The notes under the pieces: model-generated
The model's input: the letters and a program-made list of their open reading frames with translations, nothing else
What the model was told of the DNA's origin: nothing
The model's database searches: none
In this document: piece after piece, positions 50,877 through 62,176 of the stretch
Position numbering within the stretch: the stretch's first letter is position 1
How the letters are laid out: each line of letters begins with the position of its first letter
Made by a program: the position numbers and the translations under genes
Assembly (NCBI GenBank): GCA_947095535.1
Contig: OX352774.1
Coordinates: 260,311,843 to 260,375,842 of the forward strand
DNA from: Poecilobothrus nobilitatus
Taxonomy: Eukaryota; Arthropoda; Insecta; Diptera; Dolichopodidae
Length of the DNA: 64,000 nt
Direction of reading: 5' to 3'

Positions 50877-52002
50877 AAATACAAATTAAAAGTGATAAGT
50901 GATAAGGTTATTTGTTTTTTTTCTTTAACTAAAACTATTTTGATGAATTAAAATAATAAAAATAACAATTAGATTAATTTGTTTGTTTTTAAGATTTTTT
51001 ATGGCTTATTTACAAAAAAAAAAAATAAAATATATTAATTTTTTTTTTTTGTAAATGTTGAATTCAAATTAAGTACACACAAGAAGTTGTAAGAAGAGAG
51101 TTAATCTATAATTATTAAAATTTAGAAAATATTTTTGATTTAAGTTAAATTAAAGAAAAGGTGTATAATATTTAATATTTAAATCACCAATAATTTAATG
51201 TATGGTTTTATATAATATCTTTTAGAAAATAACTCTTTTCTACACCTAACTACATCAGCCTTTGAGAAGGAGTAAATATTAAATTAGCATTCCATTTACA
51301 AATTACTCCCAACTATTCTCAACACTACTGTTTTTGTCTAAAAGGAACGGAAATATTATAGCACCCCAAAAATATCTACTATAGATACAAATCACATACA
51401 TTTAAAATCTTAAGAATCGCAATTTATGAACTCTGTCATTTAGTCAGCTTTTATTTCAATTAAATTTAATACTTATAATTGTTAACAATTAAAGTTAAAA
51501 AAATATTTTCAAAATATGTGTAGTTATGTAAATAATATATGATAATATGTAGATATGCAATTATTTTTTGTAGATAATAAAGAAACCAAATAATTTATGT
51601 CGAATACTTATTCCATATTACATAAATATATGAAATAACAAAAAAATGTTATGAAAAAATTTATTCTAAGGGGGCTTAACCACTTAAAATACGCGACGTC
51701 ATGTTAAGATTTTTAAAATTTACAGAACGTATAAAAATTTTTTTGTTGTGTCAAGGCTTAAAAATGAAATTACAAAATGAAAAATGTTGACGTATCGATG
51801 TCTTGCGTATAAAAATTGTATTTTATTTAGGTTGAGCTCTAATTTATGGAAATTTGATTTTTTTTTTTAAATACAGGGTTTTCTAATTTGAGTGATATGA
51901 TTTCTTTTCAAAAAAAAACACACTAATTGTTAAGGAAATTCAAATGTTTTTTATTTAATGTGAAGTACAATCGATACAATTAAGTTCTGAATAAAACGTC
52001 AT

Positions 52003-52636
52003 TCAAATGGCCTCCACGACTTCTTTTGCAGGAATGAATTTGATGAACCCAATTTTCTTTTCCACTAAATCAAGCACTTTTTCCACTAAATCAAGTCGTA
52101 TGTCATGAATAGCACGTTCAATATTGACTTCTAAAGCTTGAAGAGAGTCTGATTTATTGCTAAAGACCAATGACTTCAAATAACTCCACAAGAAATAGTC
52201 TAATGGTGTTAAATCACAACTTCTTGGAGGCCATTCAATGTCACAATTTCTTGAAATAATCGAATCTCCAAACTTTTCTCGCAATAATTCGGTTGTTGCA
52301 CATCCCGTCTTCTTGGAACCAGATGTTGTCAAAATCAACTTCTTCCAATTTTGGCCATAAAAAGTTGGTTATCATCGATCTATACCGCTCTACATTGACA
52401 GTAACGGTGTTACCAGCTTTATTTCAAAAGAAGTACGGACCGATGATTCCACCAGACCAAAAACCACACCAAACTGTCAATTTAAGTGAATGTAATGGTT
52501 GTTTATGAATAATTTGTGGATTTTCTTCGCACCAGAATCGACAGTTTTGTTTATTTACCGCACCACTCAGATGAAAGTGAGCCTCATCGGAGAAGATGAT
52601 TTTCTTAAAAAAATCGTTATCGTTATCATTCACCAC
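52003..52636 (-). pseudogene. Transposase remnant, DDE superfamily (mariner/Tc-like)
   Basis: Minus-strand frames carry IIFSDEAHFHLSG with the first catalytic Asp, then VTVNVERYRSM and DNIWFQEDG with the second, then CDIEWPPRSCDLTPLDYFLW with the third (the PLD motif). They lie in different frames: a shift occurs after GGIIGPYFF (near 52424) and another in the DGATCHTA region (near 52330). It therefore cannot make an active enzyme. The HTH part is absent. The family is inferred from the motif series common in insect Tc3/mariner-type transposases. Confidence 0.88.
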
Positions 52637-52657
52637 CGTTTAACGGTGGTGAATGAT
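52625..52657. repeat. 16-bp perfect hairpin at the transposase deletion edge
   Basis: ATCATTCACCACCGTT, one T, then its exact complement. It lies where the transposase reading frame breaks off upstream, so it may mark the deletion junction. Confidence 0.8.
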
Positions 52658-55260
52658 GAAATTGTAAACATTACTGAATACAATGAAAAAAAAAAGACAG
52701 ATCATGACATACTACAAATGGCCGAAACGTAACTTAGAAATCATATCACGAAAATTGGAAAACCCCATATTTAAAAAAATTCTATTTTATACTTATTTTA
52801 ATATGTAATAAAACTGGAATATACATACATACTTATTTTAATACCTATGTAATTTATCTTTTGTTTGTTACATAAATATAAGTTATTATCTATACATAAT
52901 ACGTGTATGTATCTATTCAGTTGTATTTGTTATACGTAATTCCATTTTTCATAATATACTCTTAAGAATAACAAAAACCTTTTTTTTTTTAAATTAATTT
53001 TTTAATTTAATTAATTTTGTTTTTAATATTATCGTTATCGATAAGTGAAAAAATTAATAAACAAAAAATTTTATACATATTATTTTTTTTTCTTTTAAGA
53101 AATTTTTTAATTGGGTTCATTTTATAATTTAAATAAAAATTAATTAGATATTAGATAGGTAACTACTTATTGAAAATAAAAAAATATGATTTTGTAATTT
53201 CAGTACAAATTGAATAAATTTTGCTATAGATATGGTTATGCAATTAAAAAATTGTATTAGTATTATATATATATCTGTATGTATAGTTAATTTTAACTAT
53301 TCAAAAATTTAAGAGATGATAAAAACTTTTAAAAATTAAATTTGCATAAAACATTTTCTTTTTAAAAAACAATTTCCACGTAGCTACATGTAGGCTTCAT
53401 ACATATTCATCTATATAGTTTAATCTACCTTTTAGTTATTTTAATATTTTATTTCTTTTATATTTATTTTATTTTGTATAGAATATAATTTTGTATATAA
53501 TATGGGTAAGCATTTACCGTGGAAGTCTTTTGTTACTTATCAAGGTATCCTTTACTATATAATAATATGCATACAGTTGTTACAGTAATGCTAGAAGGAA
53601 AATACTTAAAAGATTTAATTTAAATTTCTAAGAATGGTACATATATGTATATGATAATTAATATTATTGTACAATAACTAAATCGCGTTAAAAAAGTTTA
53701 TTATGTAAATATGGATAGTTAAATGGATAAAAATGACCACATTTTATTACGTTTTAGTAATTTTTTTTTATAACTATTAGTTTTATAATTACCTTGAACT
53801 CTGTTTTTCTATTTTGTTTTTAAATAGTAACTGCCACTGTACTCTTTAATATCAATACTATAAACATATTTAAATACATACATGCCTACATACATAATAT
53901 GTATATGAATATATAAAATAATAAATAAATATCGAAAAAAATTATATGATATCGGGATATCGGTTTTAAGTCTATTTTGTTAGTAATTTATGTTAAAAAT
54001 ATTCATAACTAATATATATATTTTTTTTTGTTTTGATTTTTAATTTTTAAACAAAATATTAACAAGCTTCAAATTAATTTTTAAAACTTGTATTATATGA
54101 AGTATTAAAAATAAAATAGCGATATATATGTATGTATGTATATGAAAACAAAAAACTATTTATTATTAGCTTTTAATTTACAATATTATTATTATTATTT
54201 TTGTTTTTTGATCTTTTGCGACATTGTTTTGAAATTAAAAAAAAAAAAAAATAAAATAAAATTAAAAAATTCTTTTGTAGTCTTATTATAAAAGCCATTT
54301 GATGAGGTGATTTAAAACATCCATAAAAGATTAACAACAACAACGACAATAATATCAACAAAATACAAGCAACAATAAAAAAAACAAAAAAAAAAAACAA
54401 AAAAAAAAACGAAAACACTTTTCTTGCAAAGGAACAAAATTGTTTATGAAATTTAACAATTTTATGTAAACAAAACAATATTTGGAAATATAAATCTTAA
54501 CTAACATAATTTTTTTTATTTTTTGTTTTAATTTTTTTTTTTTTTTTATATTCGGCATTTACGCCATATTAAGAATTAGTGAATTTATAGTTATACATAC
54601 ACTTAGTACGAATATATTATATAGTATCTATTAAAATGTTTATTTTTCCAATTTCTTTTCTTACATATCAGCCAAAAAAAAAAAGAAAATTAAAAAAAGT
54701 ATTGGTACCTTTAAAGGTGTTATGATTTAAATTTTTTATTTTACAATGTATCAATATTATTACATATTTTTAAATTTTGAAGTAGCGGTTTTTTGAATTT
54801 TTACATGTTATATTATATATACACGAATATTGAACGGAGAAGAACACGGTGGATATTCGTCCTATGCGGTAGAAATTAAGAAAAATCGAGGAGTCAGATT
54901 TTTAGTAATTTTATCGGCTGATTTTTTTTTTTTTTACTTAAGGCGCCAGTGGTAATTATTTTCCTGAACAACTGATCAGTAATTTCCTGATCAGTAAATT
55001 TACATAATGAAAAATTCTTCCAATGATATACGTTTCATTTCTTCCTATTTCAGTTTGTCATTGAAAAAAATTCTGATGCAATTCTTGACATACATATATA
55101 TTTCATTATGATTTTGTATTTCAATCAGTTTACACTTGGATTTTATTTATTTTTATTTTTAAAATTTGTTTATTAAATAAAATAATCTTTTTTTATTCTT
55201 TATTAGTACCATTTTCTATCAATTATGAATAAATAAATTATGATAATAAAACTTTATTTT

Positions 55261-55387
55261 TCAAACATCGGAATAACGTTGACCACAATTTCCTTTTATT
55301 TTTATTTTAGCTTCATTATTGTCATTTGCCATTTGGCATATACATAATTTTTCTGACAGTTTTCTCTGATTGCATGCTATAATCCGC
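55261..55387 (-). CDS. Candidate terminal exon of an unknown gene
   Basis: On the minus strand a strong acceptor (TTTTTTTCCTTATAG) is followed by an open frame to TGA at 55261-55263 with varied composition (CNQRKLSEKLCICQMANDN, then KIKGNCGQRYSDV). An AATAAA follows the stop within about ten bases. Together these look like a last exon. No upstream exon could be joined and no family recognised. It would be nested in the Frizzled intron on the opposite strand. Confidence 0.3.
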
Positions 55388-55444
55388 CTATAAGGAAAAA
55401 AATGCAAGTTTTCAAAGAAACGTTTGCTCCGTATGCATTTCAAT

Positions 55445-55910
55445 GAAAGCTATAACTGGCACCTTAGGGAGGTGGGAATTTTTCAAAGAAGCCAAGAATA
55501 GCTGCTTGGTAATGTCCGATTCTTACTGACTAATCCCATCTTACCCTTTAGCCAATATATGGGGATGAAACCCCTACTTCCTAACGCAGTATATTAGCTA
55601 TAACTAGAGAGTAGGGATGGGAGAGGATAGGACAAGGATTCGGAAAGTTATGCTAAGTGACGAATGACGGTAGCCATCAACATTTACAACATGCATTTAT
55701 ATATAAAACCTACCTGGCAAGGTAATAATTGAAGGCAAGCCCACTGTTACTGTAGCAGTTATTATTATTAAAATTAGTATTAATTATTATTGTTTAATAC
55801 ACAGTCAGGACCATCAGTGAATTACAACATGCAATAGTACTAAAACCTTCTTGCATGAGATAACCAAAAGTGGCTCCACTGTAGCAACTATTATTATTAT
55901 TATACGATAT
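55445..55910 (+). mobile_element. Duplicated retroelement-like 3' end with TTA-type tail
   Basis: This is a GC-richer non-coding block. A segment with CCATCA, ACAACATGCA, AAAACCT and a final CACTGT..GTAGCA followed by TATTATTATTA occurs twice, at about 55675-55770 and 55812-55905, each time ending in a trinucleotide tail. Tandem 3' ends with simple tails are typical of non-LTR retrotransposons or SINEs. No coding part is present and the family is unknown. Confidence 0.45.
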
Positions 55911-58900
55911 ACGCAATTTTTTTAATATATTTATAATGAATGACTATATCGAATATATATTAACTGAAGCTATATAACTAAGTTTTGTTCCCTTTGGTTT
56001 ATTTTGTGTAATTATATATTTTTAATTTTTGTTTGCTGGAAATTAGAAGAAAAAAGAAAAACAGTGGGTGATTTTAAATTTATGATAATGTGTATCTAGA
56101 TTTAATTTTTAGACAATTAAATTATGGTTCAAAAATAGAATACAAATATTCATTTTCAAATAGTGGAGAAACATATACATTTTTAAACATAGTTGTAGTA
56201 ACACTTGTAATTTTCAAAATTAATTCCTATTAATAAAACTGTAAAACTGTATAAAAAATTTAGATAATTTTGATGAACATGTATCGCTCACTTATAAAAA
56301 AGAAGTTAATTTTAATTATTTTAAGAGAGTTGCATCCTTCCACAATACTGGACTTTTGAGTACTTATTTAGCTTTAATTGCCTTTAATTGCCTAAACAGC
56401 TCCTATAGATTCAGAATTTGATTAGTTTTATATTTGAATGAAATTTTATCTGTGAATAATCTGTGAAGTATAAAACTGATCGAAAAATTTCCGTAAAACG
56501 TTTTTTTATAATGAAGTTTTTGAAGAAGGGAAAAAAAGAGAAAGGACTTTTTCAAAAACTAAATTGAAACACCATTATATGGAAATTACTAATTTCTAAT
56601 AAATAATTTAATTTAATTATTAAGAAATTGATACATATAGGTTAGGTATAATATATCAACAATTGTATCTTTACAAACTGATTTTTATTAATTTTGACAT
56701 GAAATATTTCTAGATACAAGGAATTTTGATTTAGTAAAATTCACCAGATTTAAAGAAAGTCTAATGTTTTCATTACTTTTTATTAAATTTTAATGAAATT
56801 TTCTATATTTAAAATAGAAATTTTAAAAGAATTCTTAGTAAAAAATGTCTTATATATAAGTATCTTATTATTGTCAAATATAACTTAATATGTATAATGT
56901 TAAATATTTTTATTTGTCTTTAAAATTTGCGGTATTTTATTTTTATTTTTTTACAAAGATGACAGACTTTGATAACTATAGTAATATTTTATTCTTTTGT
57001 TTGATTTAAGACAACATTGTGCGTACTTTATAATATTACCTGAGCTGAGATCTATTATAGATCATTAGTTTTAATTTATCATATTGTAAATGATAATACT
57101 CGTAAATGCTATAAATATAGCACGTTTTGATATTTAAAAAAAAAATTTTTGAAGAATTATTATATGGTAACCGTTTTTTTTTTTTAGAGGTTATGAATAA
57201 AATTCCCATGAAAGGAACTTGTATATAAGAATCCAAAATGCGTACGGTTTATGAATTTTTTATTTAAAAAAAAAATCTTATTGCTATTGGAATATTGTTA
57301 GAAATTTGTTAGATAACACGTGGCGATAAAGCTTTTGATATTTTGCTTTTTTGTTTTTGGTACTATAACGATTGATGTTAAAATAGATTTTTTGTTTAAT
57401 TTTGAATTATATATAATAATTTATTATTTTATATTCCAGTTTTATTTTATAAATAAAATATTATAAAATATGTATTAATTTTTTATAATATTATGTTTTT
57501 AAAAAAAAAAATTGTTTTAGGTAAATCTATAACAAAAATAAATAAGAAGTCAGGTTGTCGATGCGTGTTCATTTTTGTCCTAATATGGCATTTTTTATTT
57601 AACATTTAAAACTTTCGACTTTAGAAAATTTGATTGTTGGTACAGTCCTTTTGCAGGTTTTAAATTACTAAACATTTTTTTATATATTTTATATTATGCT
57701 GTGAGGTGTAAAATATGAATTGAAATGGTTTTTTTTTTTTATATTGGATATATGTATATATGTTTACTTTATACTTTTTTACCAAATCAAATAAATTAAG
57801 AAGATGAGAACACAGTTGAATGAACATGATAAAACGGAGAAGTGAAAGGTATTTAGTTCTATAGTTTGAAACTATAAAAATCTGTTGAGAAATTTTCTTA
57901 ATTTTGTGCAATCTACAGAGTTTATTATATAAATACATTTATTATTTCATTTTTGTTTCGTTGATGATTGACGACTAACCTTTATTGTAAAAAGATTGAT
58001 TACTTATAGAACTTATGTGTATAAAATACAAAACCCCTCTCTCTCTCTAGAGACTAATTTCAATAAGAAATAATTATGGAATATTTTATAATAAATATAG
58101 CTATATTTGATACATTTTATAAGACATTCAAATTATTTTTTAATCGAAGAATTTACTAATAAAATTAAAGAAAGATATTTTAAAATGAAAGTAACTCTTT
58201 CTTCTCTTTCCATCTCTTTACAATTTTAGATTTATTATAAAGTTTTTAAGCATAATTTGCAACCTACATTAACAGTTAAGTTCGAAAGAAAAAAACAAGA
58301 AAAAATAGATTTTATTATTATTTTTTAAATTGGAAAAAAAATTTAAAAAGTAGAAAAAAATGCGCTTTATCTATTAATATTAAGCATGATCATTTTTTAA
58401 CTCCTTACATTTCAATTTCCAGACCATTCTAAAAGTTTATTTATATCTTTTTACATTATTTTTTGTTTATATTGTTTCCTAACTATCAAAATTTTGTTTT
58501 TATTTTTTTCTTTTCTTTTAAATTCAATATTAATCTATAACTGATACGTGTATAGTATATACATACATATATCTGTAGGTAATCTTATCTTTTTCAATGT
58601 TTCAGAATTCATGTTTTCTTACCTTTGTAAGACAATTATTTCAATTTTTTTCTGTTTTTTATTTTGTTTTTTTTTTTAGATTTTTTTGAACCAATTCATG
58701 CCATAAAATGAACGAATTGCATACCTAACAATAAAAGAAGTATAAAAAGAATATTATGTATAATATTATCTCGTCAAGAAGATTACAGTAGTCTAGTATT
58801 GGTTTTACTTTGTCGTACGGATTTTTGTGTATTAAATTTTTGTCTTCTGTTTAGAAAACTTTGGCTTTTTTGAACAAATTTTATTTTGTATTCCTCCAAG

Positions 58901-59867
58901 GAAACTTAAGTAAAATAGTTTATCGAACGTTGTCTAATTTATGTTTTGAACCTTATGTTTATTTAAAAAACTGTTCGATTATTATCTTAGCAAACAGTTA
59001 ACCTTTCATAGGACTTATACTCTAGTCTAACTACTCTAACGTAATTTAAACTAAGTAATCTAAAGTGAAGTTTCCTTCAAATTTATTGAGGAATTCTACT
59101 TAAATAAGAATGTAATTTAAATGTAATTTAAAAAAAATATTTGGTTGCTAATAAGAATGCGACAAAAATAAGATGCGACAAAATGTAGAGAAACCTTCAA
59201 AAATCTTCATGTTAGTAAAAATTGTTATTTAATTTTGAAAATGGTTTCATTGTTAAAATATACCTAAAAATGTAATAAAAATAAAAATAAAAATGTGAAA
59301 AATAAATTTAAAAGAAAGAAATAAGTGCATTTTTTGAGATTCAAATCGAACGTAAAAAATATTGAATCCCAACTAAGAATTGAGGCGATGTAAAAAACTG
59401 TTTTTCAATTTTAGTTTTTTTTTTTTTTTACTGTGGTTTTAAAATTTGGGTATAAGTTGAAAAAAAAAAATTATTTCCTTAAATAAATTGGTACACTATA
59501 AAAAAAAAAAGGAAAATAAATTATGAGATTACGTTTTACGAAAGTTTAACAATTTATTATAATATAGAACGTTAAAACATATATGAAAATTAGCAAATGT
59601 TTTGATTTTAATTTTAAAAGAATTTATTAAGATTAGATAAAAGTGGGATTCAAATCCTTGCTAGGTCATATACATTAAAAGAACAATAAAATAGATTTTT
59701 CTTATAATATATATATGTATAACATACGTTAATATAATTAAATAAAAAAAAGTATGTATGTATCCTATAATTAAGATTAAAAAACTATAGAAAATCTTAG
59801 CCTATAAATATGTTCTTATATATATAAAGAAAAGTCATTTTAGCGTAAAAGACAAGAAAATCTTTAG

Positions 59868-59990
59868 CGTCGCCTCTTCTCTAAGACGTATGCTGAAAAT
59901 TTAGCAGAAGATGAAAAGTTTTCTACTGATAGGCTAACCCCTTGCTTAGACAAGCCCATAAAAAGGATTAAAACTGAAATTACTGACTAG
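59868..59990 (+). pseudogene. Unassigned coding-like island, 40 codons
   Basis: An acceptor-like AAATCTTTAG is followed by an open frame with protein-like composition (RRLFSKTYAENLAEDEKF, then LDKPIKRIKTEITD) to TAG at 59988-59990. The frame stays coding-like for ten codons beyond the stop, hinting at a decayed gene. It is GC-richer than its surroundings and I do not recognise it. It does not resemble a Frizzled tail. Confidence 0.3.
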
Positions 59991-61067
59991 TTAATGGAAG
60001 CTCTAATACTTCCAAGAGGATAGTACTTAAGTGATATGTATATGTAATCATAAATTTTGAATTTTTTTAAACCTTCTTGTAAAATTTAAAATTTAAATTT
60101 AAAACAAACTTTAATTAAATTTTTTCTCTGTGTTCCTTACGTGCTTACTACAATAAAATACCTATAAAAAAAAAATATCCAATGCTTTTATATATAAAAA
60201 TGTTTAGTATTTATAACCTCCAGATGATCTTTTATAATAGTTAATTCTGTTGCATCCAGATTTTAATCTAACTTTTTAACCATAATCTTGTTTTCAACCT
60301 TTATATTTTCTTAAAAATAAAGAAAATGTCTTGTTTTTTTACTTTTTATTATTATTATTATTGTTATCTTTCCTTAGTTAACAAAGGTTAAGGTACAAAA
60401 TCAGTTAAAAAATGATTTTAAATAAAAAAGAAAACAAAAAAAAAAATCATAAAAACTTTTAATGATCAGATCTTGATGATGGTGTATATATATATAGGGA
60501 TCCAATGAATAGTTCGTTAAATTTTAACATGTATTAATAAAAGAATTCATTTTTCTTTAATTTTTTTTTTTTTATATATATACGAAAATAAAAAAAAAAA
60601 CTACAAAATTTCTTATTATATTGGTAGGTTTGTTTTTTTTTTAAATTTTATTTAGAAATGATTTTAAAACTTTATTTTAATTCATTTAAAATTTCATTTA
60701 AATTTTTTGTTTTTTTGAATAAAACAATAAATATATTGGTATATATATATTACTTATACTGAATTTTAACAAATATTTAAAAACTTAATAGGATACCTAA
60801 CCCCCTCCCATTTAAAAAAGATTATAATAAAAAACAAAAAATTGAAAAGACTTTAATTTTTATAATACTTCGTTAGAATGTCATAAAAATTAAATTTAAA
60901 TTTTAGTATTTTTATTATAAAACAAAAAAAAAAAAAAAAAATACACATACAAATTTAATAAGAGTTAAGAATTTTAAATTTTTAAGAAGTAAATAAAGAG
61001 CAATTATAATAATATAAATCTGTTATTAATGAAATACAATATTTTTATAACCATAAGTACATATTTT

Positions 61068-61256
61068 TTTTTTTAGTGTATTTCCCTGCCACATAAATGT
61101 ACCAAGGAAATTACACAACCTTTCCTTTTGAGGCGTGGCTGTACATGTCGTAAGGGGGAATTACTCTGACGTGTGTGGGATTCGAACTTTATACTGCCTC
61201 GGTGTTTACAGCGTATTTTATACGCTTTTATCCACTAGGCCATTATGAGGCCCCTA
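61068..61256 (-). mobile_element. tRNA-derived SINE, copy B
   Basis: The 13-bp target-site duplication AAGTACATATTTT flanks it exactly (61055-61067 and 61257-61269). The minus-strand head has A-box-like TGGCCTAGTGGATAAAAG and B box GTTCGAATCCC. The body has ACATTTATGTGGCAGGG. The A tail is the T run at the low-coordinate end. It is the same family as 41137-41339. Confidence 0.88.
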
Positions 61257-62176
61257 AAGTACATATTTTGTTTATATTAGTTTTCAAAATATTAAGAATT
61301 AATTCCTTTCTAGATTTCCACCGTATGTTTTTTAAACTTTTGTTCATATCTTTTGTGTTAGTAATAAATTTTCTTTTTTTTTGCTCGTGGATTGGATGGA
61401 AACATTGAAAGATACAATTTGTACACCGCATCACAAGGTATGCCGTATCACAATTTGTACATCGTATCACAATGCATGACAATTATACCGGTTTAACTTC
61501 ATCCGTTGTCTATTAAAACAGTCCAACTGATTAAATATTAATTTCTTGTTATCGTCGTTTTTTTAATGTATTTTTTTTGTACTTTCTTTAAGAAAATCTT
61601 TACTTTGTATTATATTTAAATGTTTCATTTTTGAAACCTTCCTATGTATAGTAATCTGATAAGTAGAACAGCTTCTAGATTTTTATGTTGCTCTAGACAT
61701 AAGTTTTATGTTTTATTTCATTTATAACTTTGGGATTTTTTAAATTTCTATATGAATATCACTATTGTGCACATACCAAAAAGCACTTGCGTACAATATT
61801 GTGTAGGAATTTATTCTGAAAAGTTTGTATTTTTTTTTAATATGCGTTTGCTACGCACAATACTAAAGTTGAATGCCATAGAAAATGTAAAAACAAATTA
61901 TTATATTTATGATGTTGCTAATTTAGACTTACGACCTAGAAGTCAAAAATTCTATTTGCATATTAACTATATTTAATTCCATTTAATTCCTTTTTAACTT
62001 AAGTTCTTGTTGGAGTTTATATGTATGTATATCTATAGTGTCATATCCTATATTTTGCTGTATTTTTTATGCGTTTAAGTTTGTTTTTGGTGGGTTTAAT
62101 ATAATTTCATATAAGTAAAATTAACATGGATAGATTTATACTCTCATTAAGTTTTATTTGTCCATAATAACATATT

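Larger units (their letters stand above)
51874..52767 (-). mobile_element. Internally deleted mariner/Tc-like DNA transposon
   Basis: TIRs of about 30 bp (left CAGGGTTTTCTAATTTGAGT; right its complement with mismatches) end exactly at TA dinucleotides (51872-51873 and 52768-52769), the usual target-site duplication of the IS630/Tc1/mariner group. At 894 bp it is shorter than a full element, because the N-terminal DNA-binding part of the transposase is missing. It includes the transposase remnant at 52003-52636. Confidence 0.85.

Noticed and set aside
59641..59675. tRNA- or SINE-like remnant (GTGGGATTCAAATCC)
   Set aside because: Only a B-box-like string is visible; no head, core or target-site duplication.
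61175..61408. Plus-strand open frame of 77 codons
   Set aside because: It overlaps SINE copy B on the opposite strand and then runs into AT-rich noise; no domain.
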